A DNA stretch of 64,000 nt from Rhodothermales bacterium (GTDB lineage: Bacteria > Bacteroidota > Rhodothermia > Rhodothermales > JAHQVL01), in contig JAWKNW010000006.1 in NCBI GenBank assembly GCA_041391505.1, positions 62,001-126,000 of the forward strand. The letters are read 5' to 3'. The notes under the pieces are model-generated. The model was not told the DNA's origin, ran no database searches, and worked only from the letters and a program-made list of their open reading frames with translations. Shown piece by piece: positions 27,724 to 37,753 of this stretch. The translations under genes and the position numbers were made by a program. Position 1 is the stretch's first letter, and every line of letters starts with the position of its first letter.

Positions 27724-28380
27724 ATGACGATAGACGAACTGGGCCGGCTGGTCGCCCTCGGCGAGAGCGCCACCCTGGAATTCAAAACGCGCGTGCCCCG
27801 GCCCGAGCGCATCGCGAAGGAAGTCATCGCCTTTGCCAATACGCACGGCGGGCGCCTGTTGCTGGGGGTCGATGACGACGGATCGCTGCGCGGCGTGCGC
27901 GACTCCGAGGAGGAGGAGTTTGCCCTCCGGGAGGCGTTGGAGGAATACTGCGCGCCGGCGGTGGCCTACTCGATCGAACGCATCTCGCTCAACAAGAAGC
28001 GGAACGTCATCCTCGTCAGCATCCCCCAGAGCGAGCTGCGCCCGCATTACCTCATCGATCCGGCCCAGCCCGACGTCAAGACGGCCTACGTCCGGATCGA
28101 AGACATGAGCGTCGAGGCGAGCAAGGAAAGCGTGCGGCTCATGCGGGCAAAAAATAACGGCGAAAACGTGATGTTCGAATTTGGCGACAAGGAAAAGGTG
28201 CTCATGCGCTATCTTGAGAACTACGGCCGGATCACCGTCGCCCAGTTCGCCAATCTCGTCAACATCCCGAAGAAACGCGCCTCGCAGACGCTCGTGCTCA
28301 TGGCCCGCGCCAACGTGCTGCGCCTGCACGCGCATCCCGAGAGCGATTATTTCACACTGGCCTACAACCTCAACGGATAG
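27724..28380 (+). CDS. AlbA_2-domain (Schlafen-type) DNA-binding protein
   Basis: A 218-residue protein starting at MTIDELGRLVALGESATLEF; a TTG 11 codons upstream is a weaker alternative. The N-terminal AlbA_2 domain (about residues 1-125) shows ESATLEFKTR and IAFANTHGGRLLLGVDDDGSLRG, the hallmark of divergent AAA-4/Schlafen AlbA_2 proteins. The C-terminus (about residues 155-215) looks like a winged helix (MRYLENYGRITVAQFANLVN...). No ATPase domain follows. Such proteins are usually putative transcriptional regulators or nucleic-acid binders; the target is unknown. The downstream spacer is a tandem repeat. Confidence 0.7.
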   Translation: MTIDELGRLVALGESATLEFKTRVPRPERIAKEVIAFANTHGGRLLLGVDDDGSLRGVRDSEEEEFALREALEEYCAPAVAYSIERISLNKKRNVILVSIPQSELRPHYLIDPAQPDVKTAYVRIEDMSVEASKESVRLMRAKNNGENVMFEFGDKEKVLMRYLENYGRITVAQFANLVNIPKKRASQTLVLMARANVLRLHAHPESDYFTLAYNLNG

Positions 28381-28400
28381 TCGCTCGGGGCTGTTGGCCC

Positions 28401-28510
28401 GCATCCCAGCATACCGCATCCTGCATCTTGCATCCCGTATCCCAGCATCTTGCATCCCAGCATCTTGCATCCCGCATCTTGCATCCCGCATCCCAGCATC
28501 CCGCATCTAT
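28401..28510. repeat. CATCC-type intergenic tandem repeat, large copy
   Basis: About 110 bases composed almost only of the words GCATCCC, GCATCTT, CAGCATC and GTATCCC; the 15-mer CAGCATCTTGCATCC occurs twice in direct succession (from about 28444), with shorter variants around it. It begins 20 bases after the AlbA_2 gene. A shorter copy of the same vocabulary lies at 36707-36755. There are no unique spacers of constant length, so this is not a CRISPR array. Confidence 0.8.
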
Positions 28511-28538
28511 TCCCCAGGATGCGCCCGCTAGTTAACAC

Positions 28539-28602
28539 GTAATCCGCAATGCGCATATTGCACATTACTTACACATATTTCTATATTGATCCCCTGGATC
28601 AA
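28539..28602 (+). promoter_or_regulatory. candidate topoisomerase-operon promoter bracketed by two dyads
   Basis: TTGCAC (28558-28563) and TATATT (28582-28587) are spaced by 18 bases and form the best sigma-70-like promoter seen in the window, 90 bases before the parC ATG. The -35 lies inside a dyad, GTAATnnGCAAT-gcgcat-ATTGCnnATTAC (28539-28568). The -10 overlaps a second dyad, TTGATCC-cct-GGATCAA (28586-28602). Both could be operators. Promoter and operators are inferred from sequence only. Confidence 0.45.
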
Positions 28603-28676
28603 TGATCGGCAACTCGGGTTTGTGATTCCTTTTCGCTCAGGCGGGTGGTTTCTTTGATCGTTGTGTGAGATCGGCT

Positions 28677-31007
28677 ATGCCAGTAGTAGACGTCATTCCA
28701 TTGCACGAGACCGCGCGGGAGCGGTATCTCAATTATGCGCTCTCGGTGATCACGAGCCGCGCGTTACCCGACATTCGCGACGGCCTCAAACCCGTGCACC
28801 GGCGCATCCTGTACGCGATGTACGCGAACCTGCGGCTGTACCCGGACGCGCGGTTCCGGAAGAGCGCCACGGTGGTGGGCGAGGTGATGGGTAAGTATCA
28901 CCCGCACGGCGACAGCGCGATTTATGAGGCGATGGTGCGCATGGCGCAGCCGTTTTCGCTGCGTTACCCGCTGGTGGACGGCCACGGCAACTTCGGCTCG
29001 CTCGACGGCGACAGTCCGGCCGCGATGCGGTATACCGAGGCGAAGCTGCGCCCCATGGCTGTCGAGGTGCTCGAGGAGATCCGGAAGCAGACGGTCAACT
29101 TCCGGCCGAACTACGACGGGACGCTCTCCGAGCCGGTGGTGCTGCCGGCGCGGGTGCCGAACCTGCTCGTCAACGGATCGAGCGGCATCGCGGTGGGCAT
29201 GGCCACGAACATTCCGCCGCACAACCTCACCGAGGTGATCGATGCGCTGATCTACATGATCGGGTCGCCGAACCCGCGCGTCGAAACCCTGGTCACCAAG
29301 TTCGTCCAGGCGCCCGACTTCCCGACGGGCGGGCGCATCCTGAACACGCGGGACGAGCTGATCGCCATCTACCAGAACGGCGAGGGGACGATCGATCTGC
29401 GGGGCGAATACCTGGTCGAGGGAAAGAAACAGATCATCGTCCACTCGATCCCTTACGGGCTCACCAAGGGGGATCTGATCGAGAAGATCGCCGAGCACGT
29501 GGCGGCCGACCGCGTGCCGCAGATCGTGGACGTGCGCGACGAATCGACGGACGACGTCCGTATCGTGCTCGAACTCAAGCGCGGCGCGGACCCCGAGGCC
29601 GCGATGGCCTACCTCTTCAAGCACACGCCGCTGCAGACGCGTTTTCACGTCAACATGACGTGCCTCGTGCCGACGCACAACCCGGATGTGTGCGCGCCGC
29701 AGAAGGTCGACCTCGTCACGGCGCTGCGGGCGTTCCTGGATTTCCGGATGGAGGTCGTCACCCGCCGGCTCCAGTACGAACTCGAACAGCTCGAGAAACG
29801 CATCCATATCCTGCGCGGGTTTGAGATCATCTTCGACGCGCTCGACGAGGCGATCAAGATCATCCGGGCCTCGACCGACAAGCCCGACGCCGCCCAGCGC
29901 CTCATGCACCGGTTCCGCCTGGACGAGGTGCAGACGGACGCCATCCTGGAAACCAAGCTTTACAAACTGTCCAGCCTTGAGATCGAGGCCATCCGCACCG
30001 AACTCGAGGAGAAGGAGCGCATGGCGGCCGAGATCCGCGCCCTGCTCGCCGATGAGGAGGCGCGCTGGCGGGTGATCAAGAACGAGCTGAAACAGATCAA
30101 GGATGCCTACGGGGACGCACGGCGCACCGTGGTCGCCGGCCCGGACGAAGGGCTTACGTATTCGGAAGAAGACTATATCGTCGCCGAAAACGTATATGTG
30201 ATCGTGACGCGCGACGGCTGGGTGAAACGGCAGAAATCCTACACCGACCTCGCCAGCATACGCGTCCGCGAAGGGGACGAGGTCGGCTGGGCCATCCACG
30301 GCTCCACGCGCGCCACGGTGGCGTTTTTGACCACCTTCGGCAAGGTCTACACCACGCGCATCGACCAACTCGCCAATACGACGGGCTACGGCGAGCCCAT
30401 TCAGAAGCTGTTCGATTTTTCGGACAAGGAGACGATCGTCGGCGTCATCGTCTGCGACGAGCGGCTGCTGCCCAAACCGCTGGCCCAGCCGGATCCCGAG
30501 CCGGGGCTGTTCGAGACCAACGGCGAAGAACACGTGGACGGCCCGTTCATCGTGAGCGTCTCGCGCACGGGGCTGTCGGTGCGCATTCCGCTGGACGGGT
30601 ATGTGGAAGCGTCCACGCGCTCGGGGCGCCTCTTCATGCGACTGGCCAAGGGCGACATCGTGCTGGGCGCCGAACTGGCGAGCGGGGACGAAAACGTCTG
30701 CCTCGCCAGCAAGCAGGGCCAGGCGCTGATTTTCCCCGTGCAGCAAATTCCCGTCGTGCGGAGCGCCGCGAAGGGCGTGATCGCGATGCGCCTCAACAAG
30801 GGCGACGAAGTGTTCGGGTATGTCCTGTCCGATTCCGCCCGGAAAGGCCTCACGGTCGAGACCAGCCGGGGCCGGCAGGAGACCGTGCGCACGACCAAAT
30901 TCAAGGTCAGCAACCGCGGCTTGAAGGGCTCCGCCATCATCAACCGCGGCCATCTGACGAAGGTCTTCCTCGAACCGGTGGAAATCCGGATGAACGGAAC
31001 GGAGTAA
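28677..31007 (+). CDS. parC: type IIA topoisomerase subunit A, topoisomerase IV type
   Basis: DNA cleavage and re-ligation subunit. Starting at MPVVDVIPLHETA (ATG 28677; GTG 28665 is the alternative) it has 776 residues. The winged-helix region has the quinolone-determining segment YHPHGDSAIYE, and the catalytic tyrosine lies in AAMRYTEAKL (Tyr119). A beta-pinwheel C-terminal domain begins near YIVAENVYVIVTRDGWVKRQ. The GyrA box (QRRGGKG-like), which lets gyrase wrap DNA, is not seen: the place reads SYTDLASIRVREGDEVGWA. With the Glu in GDSAIYE this favours ParC over GyrA. The parE-type gene follows, suggesting a topoisomerase IV operon. A GyrA role cannot be excluded without the rest of the genome. 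Confidence 0.85.
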   Translation: MPVVDVIPLHETARERYLNYALSVITSRALPDIRDGLKPVHRRILYAMYANLRLYPDARFRKSATVVGEVMGKYHPHGDSAIYEAMVRMAQPFSLRYPLVDGHGNFGSLDGDSPAAMRYTEAKLRPMAVEVLEEIRKQTVNFRPNYDGTLSEPVVLPARVPNLLVNGSSGIAVGMATNIPPHNLTEVIDALIYMIGSPNPRVETLVTKFVQAPDFPTGGRILNTRDELIAIYQNGEGTIDLRGEYLVEGKKQIIVHSIPYGLTKGDLIEKIAEHVAADRVPQIVDVRDESTDDVRIVLELKRGADPEAAMAYLFKHTPLQTRFHVNMTCLVPTHNPDVCAPQKVDLVTALRAFLDFRMEVVTRRLQYELEQLEKRIHILRGFEIIFDALDEAIKIIRASTDKPDAAQRLMHRFRLDEVQTDAILETKLYKLSSLEIEAIRTELEEKERMAAEIRALLADEEARWRVIKNELKQIKDAYGDARRTVVAGPDEGLTYSEEDYIVAENVYVIVTRDGWVKRQKSYTDLASIRVREGDEVGWAIHGSTRATVAFLTTFGKVYTTRIDQLANTTGYGEPIQKLFDFSDKETIVGVIVCDERLLPKPLAQPDPEPGLFETNGEEHVDGPFIVSVSRTGLSVRIPLDGYVEASTRSGRLFMRLAKGDIVLGAELASGDENVCLASKQGQALIFPVQQIPVVRSAAKGVIAMRLNKGDEVFGYVLSDSARKGLTVETSRGRQETVRTTKFKVSNRGLKGSAIINRGHLTKVFLEPVEIRMNGTE

Positions 31008-31086
31008 TCGCACGATGCAACGCGCAAACGGCAACATGAACGCTGCGTCGGAGCGTGGCTGTCCGGCAGGCCGGGATGGCATCGCT

Positions 31087-31117
31087 GTGCGATTTGCGAC
31101 ATCAGATTTACGATACA
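31087..31117. repeat. intergenic ACGATTT-type short repeat, copy 2
   Basis: GTGCGATTTGCGACATCAG followed by GATTTACGATACAC, directly before the parE ATG. It shares its vocabulary and its position (abutting a start codon without a visible Shine-Dalgarno sequence) with the copy before leuC at 5521-5552. Confidence 0.45.
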
Positions 31118-31118
31118 C

Positions 31119-33059
<1,941 letters not shown>

Positions 33060-33080
33060 TCGTGCGCATGCGGGGAACGC

Positions 33081-34196
33081 ATGAACGTTGACACCCACAT
33101 CGTGGCCGGCACGCTCGTGGTCCGGCTGCAGGGTGACTGGCCACTCGAGGGGGCGCTGCCGCAGGCGGGGCCGCTGCTGGATGCGTCCATGCGCGCGGGC
33201 GACGTCCGCTCGGTGGCGTTCGACGCGTCGGGCCTGGGTGTGTGGGGCAGCGGGCTGCTGTATTTTCTCAACGATCTCCAGGCGCGCTGCGAGGCGGACG
33301 GCCTCGCGTTCGACGCATCCGGTCTCCCGACGCAGATAACCCGGCTCGTCGCCCTCGCGCGCAGCGTGCCCGAGTCGTCGCAGACGCCGGCGAAACGCCC
33401 GGCCACCCTCATCGCGCAACTGGGCGAGCGCGGGATGCGCGCCGGCCGGGATGTGCTCGCCTTCATCCGGTTCATGGGCGAGGCGGCGTTGAGTGTGCTG
33501 CGGCTGCTCACGGGGCGCATCCGTTTCCAGTGGCGCGACTTCTGGCGGATCGTCCAGCGCAACAGCTCCGGGGCACTGGCCATCGTGGGGCTGATCGCCT
33601 TTCTGGTCGGCCTGATCGTCTCCTTCCTCGGCGCGGTCGTCCTGCGTCGCTTCGGGGCGGATTACTACGTATCTTACCTCCTCAGCTATGGGATGCTGCG
33701 CGAACTCGGCGCCCTGATGACGGCGATCATCATGGCCGGCCGCACCGGCGCCGCCTTCGCCGCCGAACTGGGCAGCATGAAGATTACCGAGGAGATCGAC
33801 GCGCTGCGCACGCTTGGCATCGACCCGTTCGATTTTCTGGTCCTGCCGCGGTTGATGGGGGTGTTTTTTATGATGCCGCTGCTGACGGTCTATGCCGACT
33901 TCATTGGCCTCGCCGCCGGCATGCTCGTCTCCGAAACCATGCTGGATGTCACCACCACCCAGTTTCTGACGGGGCTTCTCGAACCGCTCACCATGACCGA
34001 CGCGCTGCTGGGGATCTTCAAGGGGACCGTCTTCGGCGCCATCATCGGCCTGGCCGGCTGCCTGCGGGGCCTGCAAACGGGAAATGACGCGAGCGCGGTC
34101 GGGGAAGCGACGACCTCCGCGGTCGTCACCGGGATCACGCTGATCATTCTGGCGAACGCCTGCATCGACTGGGCGGCCGCCGTTCTGGAGATATGA
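33081..34196 (+). CDS. mlaE: MlaE-family lipid ABC transporter permease with N-terminal STAS domain
   Basis: Inner-membrane permease of an Mla-type phospholipid or lipid transport system. The first about 90 residues form a STAS-like domain (VVRLQGDWPLEGALPQ, FDASGLGVWGSGLL), which in E. coli is the separate protein MlaB. The rest (about 140-371) is the MlaE permease: LIAFLVGLIVSFLGAVVLRR, the signature AFAAELGSMKITEEIDALRT, and several membrane helices. The stop overlaps the ATPase gene by four bases. The gene stands 21 bases after parE, so readthrough from the topoisomerase operon is possible. Confidence 0.92.
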   Translation: MNVDTHIVAGTLVVRLQGDWPLEGALPQAGPLLDASMRAGDVRSVAFDASGLGVWGSGLLYFLNDLQARCEADGLAFDASGLPTQITRLVALARSVPESSQTPAKRPATLIAQLGERGMRAGRDVLAFIRFMGEAALSVLRLLTGRIRFQWRDFWRIVQRNSSGALAIVGLIAFLVGLIVSFLGAVVLRRFGADYYVSYLLSYGMLRELGALMTAIIMAGRTGAAFAAELGSMKITEEIDALRTLGIDPFDFLVLPRLMGVFFMMPLLTVYADFIGLAAGMLVSETMLDVTTTQFLTGLLEPLTMTDALLGIFKGTVFGAIIGLAGCLRGLQTGNDASAVGEATTSAVVTGITLIILANACIDWAAAVLEI

Positions 34197-34978
34197 CGAT
34201 GCCCGAAGAGTTACCCGCGATAGACGTGCGAAACCTGACGATGGCGTACGGCTCGTTCGTCGTCATGCGCGACCTGCAGTTCAGCATCCGGCGCGGGGAA
34301 ATCTTCGTGATCATGGGCGGGAGCGGGTGCGGCAAGAGCACCCTGCTCAAACACATGATCGGGCTAAACCGCCCGCATTTCGGGCACATCAAATACGGGC
34401 GCGACGACCTGTGGGCCTGCAACGACGAGGAGCGCCGGCGCATGCTGCGCCGCATCGGTGTGCTCTATCAGTACGGGGCGCTGTGGAGCGGACTGACGCT
34501 GGCCGAAAACGTGGCGCTGCCCCTGCATGAATACACGAAGCTTAGGAAGGAGGAAATCGCCGGCCTGGCGTCGCTCAAACTCGCGCTGAGCGGGTTGCGC
34601 GGGTTCGACGCCTTTTATCCTTCCCAGATCAGCGGCGGCATGCGGAAACGCGCCGCCCTCGCGAGGGCGCTGGCGCTGGATCCCGAGATGCTGTTCTTCG
34701 ACGAGCCCTCGTCGGGGCTCGATCCGGTATCGGCGAGCCGGCTCGATGAGCTGATCGTCCAGTTGCGCGACAGCCTCGGCGCCACGATTGTCGTCGTAAG
34801 CCACGATCTGGACAGTATTTTCACCATCGCCGACCGGGCCGTGTATCTCGATATCGAGGAGCGCACGATGACCGCGCTGGGCAATCCGCACGACCTGCTG
34901 CATCATCCGCCCAACGAATCCGTCGCACGCTTCCTGACCCGGGGTGGCGTCAAAGGGCGCGAAGCCAGAGGATCGTGA
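34193..34978 (+). CDS. mlaF: MlaF-family ABC transporter ATP-binding protein
   Basis: ATPase of the Mla-type transporter, 261 residues. Walker A is GGSGCGKSTLLKHM, the signature is ISGGMRKRAALARAL (the GGM variant seen in MlaF), Walker B is MLFFDEPSSGLDP, and the H-loop is VVSHDLDS. The ATGA overlap with mlaE supports coupling; a second ATG two codons later is possible. The substrate-binding MCE protein follows. Confidence 0.95.
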   Translation: MTMPEELPAIDVRNLTMAYGSFVVMRDLQFSIRRGEIFVIMGGSGCGKSTLLKHMIGLNRPHFGHIKYGRDDLWACNDEERRRMLRRIGVLYQYGALWSGLTLAENVALPLHEYTKLRKEEIAGLASLKLALSGLRGFDAFYPSQISGGMRKRAALARALALDPEMLFFDEPSSGLDPVSASRLDELIVQLRDSLGATIVVVSHDLDSIFTIADRAVYLDIEERTMTALGNPHDLLHHPPNESVARFLTRGGVKGREARGS

Positions 34979-34986
34979 AAGGAGGG
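34978..34986 (+). promoter_or_regulatory. strong Shine-Dalgarno sequence for the mlaD gene
   Basis: AAAGGAGGG overlaps the mlaF stop codon and is spaced seven bases from the ATG at 34994. It fixes that start and is unusually strong compared with other genes here. Confidence 0.8.
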
Positions 34987-34993
34987 ACCGCTT

Positions 34994-36019
34994 ATGGGTA
35001 GTCGTATCAATCCTACAGCCATCGGGCTCTTCATCGTCGGCGCGATCGCCCTGGCGATGTATGGCGTTGCGACGCTGGCCTCGAACACCTTCAGGGTGCG
35101 CGAGCAGTTCACGAGTTCGTTTAACGAGTCGGTCAACGGGCTCGATGTCGGCGCCGTGGTCAAATGCCAGGGGGTGCCGATCGGGCAGGTGGTCGATTTG
35201 CAGCTGCGCATCGACCTGGATGAGGAGACGTTCCAGGTGCCGGTGCTTTATGAAATCGACCTCGAACGGCTTGTCACCGTCGTCGGCCCCGGCGTCGACT
35301 GGGCCGATCCCGACGTGCTGCAGCGCCACATCGAACAGGGGCTGCGGGCGCAGCTTCAGATGGAGAGCTTCGTCACCGGCAAGCTCTACATCGAGCTTTC
35401 GTATATGGCCAATCCGCCACCGCTCGGACCGGACCGGCCGCGCCACGGGCATCTCGAAATCCCGACCGTGCTGTCCCCGCTGGCCGAGCTGGGTGAAGAG
35501 GCGACCGGGCTCGTCGCCGGCCTGAGATCGTTCGACGTCTCTACCATCAATCAAAACCTGGTCACCCTGCTCGTGAAGGCCAACCAGAAGCTGGCGGAGC
35601 TGGATGTGGCGGCGATCAACGCCTCGTTCGTCCGGTCCGCCGGCGCCGTGGAAGAGCTGGCGCGGGCGCCCGAGCTGCGCCAGAGCATCGAGGCGTTGCC
35701 CGAGCTGGCCGAGCGCCTCGGCCGGGGCCTCGAAGAGGCCGAGCGGCTGCTGCAGCACATCGATACCTCGGTGGAGCCGCTGGCAGCGCAGCTGGAAGAC
35801 ACGGGGAAAGAGCTGGCGCTGGCGCTGGCCAGCTTTCGCGAGGCCCTGGACTCGTCGAAGGCGGCGCTGTCCACCGATACCGGGCTGGGATACCAGATGC
35901 AACAGGCCATGACGAGCATGACCGAAGCCGCCGAGGCGCTCCAGACGCTGGCGCGGGCGCTCGAGCGGAACCCCGGTATGCTCGTCCGCGGCAAACAACC
36001 ACCGGATCAAACGCCATGA
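34994..36019 (+). CDS. mlaD: MlaD-family MCE-domain protein
   Basis: Membrane-anchored periplasmic lipid-carrier subunit. One N-terminal membrane helix (GLFIVGAIALAMYGVATLAS), then an MCE domain (about residues 38-115, SVNGLDVGAVVKCQGVPIGQV), then a long Leu/Ala/Glu-rich helical region (about 150-330) likely to form a coiled coil or needle across the periplasm. 341 residues, of the extended PqiB/YebT-like or mycobacterial-Mce-like helical tail type with a single MCE domain. Its last codons overlap the lipoprotein gene by four bases. Confidence 0.92.
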   Translation: MGSRINPTAIGLFIVGAIALAMYGVATLASNTFRVREQFTSSFNESVNGLDVGAVVKCQGVPIGQVVDLQLRIDLDEETFQVPVLYEIDLERLVTVVGPGVDWADPDVLQRHIEQGLRAQLQMESFVTGKLYIELSYMANPPPLGPDRPRHGHLEIPTVLSPLAELGEEATGLVAGLRSFDVSTINQNLVTLLVKANQKLAELDVAAINASFVRSAGAVEELARAPELRQSIEALPELAERLGRGLEEAERLLQHIDTSVEPLAAQLEDTGKELALALASFREALDSSKAALSTDTGLGYQMQQAMTSMTEAAEALQTLARALERNPGMLVRGKQPPDQTP

Positions 36020-36678
36020 GAGGACGGAAAACACGACGCCATGCGCCGGCGATGCTCACGCTGCTGCTCGCGTTGACGGGCTGCGTGAATCTGGATCCGC
36101 CGGCGAACCCGACGCGCTATTACGTGCTGGGCCGCACCGAACTGGGCCAGAAACAGCGGACCGAGACGCCGACGCTGGGCGGATACCGCATCGGGATCCG
36201 GCGGGCGCAGGTGGCGGAGTACCTCGATACCCCGCTGATCGTCACCCGGCTTGGGACCAACGAAGTGGCATTCGCCGAGTACCACCGCTGGGGCGAGGAT
36301 GTGGGGCGGGGCATCGAGCGGGCACTCGCGACCTACCTCATCGCCGACCCCTCCGTGCGCCGGGCGGACGTCGTGCCCTGGCCGGCGGGCGTCACCCCTG
36401 CCTATGTCGTCCAGATCAACGTCGAACGCTTCGAGGGGGAGGCGGTCGGGCAGGATGGGGACGCCAAAAACCCGTATGCCGCGCTGGGCTACGCGCGCTT
36501 TCTGGCGACGTGGGAGATCCTGGATGAGGACGACCTCCTGCTGCGCCGCGGCACCATCGATTTCACGCAGGACAAGTGGCTCGTCGGGAATCATCAGCAA
36601 CTCGTCACGTTCCTGGATCTCGGCGTCGAGCAGCTGAGCAAAGACCTGCTTCGGGCCATCCGGGAACTGGCGCGGTGA
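36016..36678 (+). CDS. ABC-transport auxiliary lipoprotein (PqiC/YmbA-like)
   Basis: A 220-residue exported lipoprotein: LLLALTGCVNLDPP carries a lipobox with the acylated Cys near residue 24. The mature part has the ABC_trans_aux layout (TRYYVLGR, IGIRRAQVAEYLDTPLIVTRL, VAFAEYHRWGEDVGRGIERALA). Members of this family sit beside MCE transporters and are thought to anchor them to the outer membrane. The overlap with mlaD by four bases makes it the last gene of the mlaEFD operon. Confidence 0.9.
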   Translation: MRGRKTRRHAPAMLTLLLALTGCVNLDPPANPTRYYVLGRTELGQKQRTETPTLGGYRIGIRRAQVAEYLDTPLIVTRLGTNEVAFAEYHRWGEDVGRGIERALATYLIADPSVRRADVVPWPAGVTPAYVVQINVERFEGEAVGQDGDAKNPYAALGYARFLATWEILDEDDLLLRRGTIDFTQDKWLVGNHQQLVTFLDLGVEQLSKDLLRAIRELAR

Positions 36679-36706
36679 ACGGCGCCTTGCATCGATCCGC
36701 CCGGAA

Positions 36707-36755
36707 CCCGTATCCTGCACCCCGCATCCTGTATCCCGCATCCCGCATCCCCATG
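36707..36755. repeat. CATCC-type intergenic tandem repeat, short copy
   Basis: A run of CCGTATCCTGCACC, CCGCATCCTGTATCC, CGCATCCCGCATCCCC that uses the same words as the array at 28401-28510. It starts about 28 bases after the lipoprotein stop and runs into the predicted start codon of the cupin gene. Confidence 0.7.
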
Positions 36756-37139
36756 CCCGACCCCATGCCTCCAGCCGAAGAAACGCGCCACACCTGGTCG
36801 CACATTCCCGCCGAACCGCTTACCGATCTGCTGACCCGGAAAATGATCTGGGGGGATCGCATCATGCTCGCGCACATCGACATGAAAAAGGGCTCGCGGG
36901 TCCCTACGCACCGGCACGACAACGAACAGTTCAGCTACATCCTGTCGGGCGCCCTGAAGTTCTGGGTCGGGGAGGAGGAACGCGAGGTCGTCGTCCGCGC
37001 CGGCGAGGTGCTGCACCTGCCTTCGAACCTGCCTCACGGCGCGATCGCGCTGGAGGACTCCCTCAGCCTGGACGTCTTCAGTCCGCCCCGGCAGGACTGG
37101 ATCGACGGCACCGACGACTACCTGCGCCACCAGAAATGA
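36753..37139 (+). CDS. cupin-domain protein
   Basis: A 128-residue single-domain cupin. Motif 1 is visible as GSRVPTHRHDNEQFSYILSG, motif 2 as LHLPSNLPHGAIALED, so a metal-binding beta-barrel is expected. The start is uncertain because the CATCC repeat runs into the first ATG (36753); ATG 36765 (MPPAEETRHTW) would avoid repeat-derived residues. The substrate is unknown. The stop overlaps the GNAT gene by four bases, so the two are likely cotranslated. Confidence 0.8.
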   Translation: MPDPMPPAEETRHTWSHIPAEPLTDLLTRKMIWGDRIMLAHIDMKKGSRVPTHRHDNEQFSYILSGALKFWVGEEEREVVVRAGEVLHLPSNLPHGAIALEDSLSLDVFSPPRQDWIDGTDDYLRHQK

Positions 37140-37693
37140 GCGCCTTGCGGCCGCCCGAGATGCTGGAAACGGTGCGTCTTCGCCTCCGGCCGGCCGCGGT
37201 AGCCGACGCGCCATTCGTGTTCAACGGCTACGGGAGCGACCCGGACGTCGCCCGGTATATGATGTGGCCCCGGCAGAGCCGCATCGAGGACGCCGTCGGG
37301 TTTCTCCAGCGATGCGAGGCCGTCTGGCAGGCCGGCACGTCGTTTCCCTGGCTCGTTGAACGCCGGCAGGACGGCGAACCGCTCGGTATGATCGAGATGC
37401 GCATCGACGGGTTCAAGGCGAACATCGGGTATGTCTTCGCGCGTTCGTACTGGGGGAACGGCTATGCCACCGAGGCCGCTACGGCCCTGCGAGACTGGGC
37501 GCTCGCGCAGCCGGCGATTTATCGCTTCTGGGCGTATTGCGATACCGACAACGCGGCGTCGGCTCGTGTGATGGAGAAGGTGGGCATGAAAAAGGAAGGC
37601 GTGCTGCGCCGGTGGGTCATCCACCCGAACGTCAGCGCCGCGCCGCGCGATGCGTTGTGTTATGCGATCGTGAAAGAGGCCGGCGCACTTTGA
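37136..37693 (+). CDS. GNAT family N-acetyltransferase (RimJ/RimL type)
   Basis: A 185-residue acetyltransferase. It begins with TVRLRLRPAAVADAPFVF, has IGYVFARSYWGNGYATEA (acetyl-CoA pyrophosphate-loop region, Q/RxxGxG/A-like as YWGNGYATEAA) and the C-terminal NAASARVMEKVGMKKEGVLR, the typical RimJ/RimL signature. Closest functional guess is acetylation of a small molecule or ribosomal protein N-terminus; the substrate cannot be read from sequence. Overlaps the cupin gene by ATGA. Confidence 0.88.
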   Translation: MSALRPPEMLETVRLRLRPAAVADAPFVFNGYGSDPDVARYMMWPRQSRIEDAVGFLQRCEAVWQAGTSFPWLVERRQDGEPLGMIEMRIDGFKANIGYVFARSYWGNGYATEAATALRDWALAQPAIYRFWAYCDTDNAASARVMEKVGMKKEGVLRRWVIHPNVSAAPRDALCYAIVKEAGAL

Positions 37694-37753
37694 ATTCCAG
37701 CGCACATTCCAGACATTAGGCAGACACCCAAACCCCAAAACGTTCGACGCAGC

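Noticed and set aside
26554..28506. Minus-strand open frame starting with MRDAGMRDARCGMQDAG-like repeats
   Set aside because: Its N-terminus is the translated CATCC repeat and the rest is antisense to gpsA and the AlbA_2 gene.
28401..28510. CRISPR-like repeat array
   Set aside because: Repeat period is irregular, there are no unique spacers and no cas genes.
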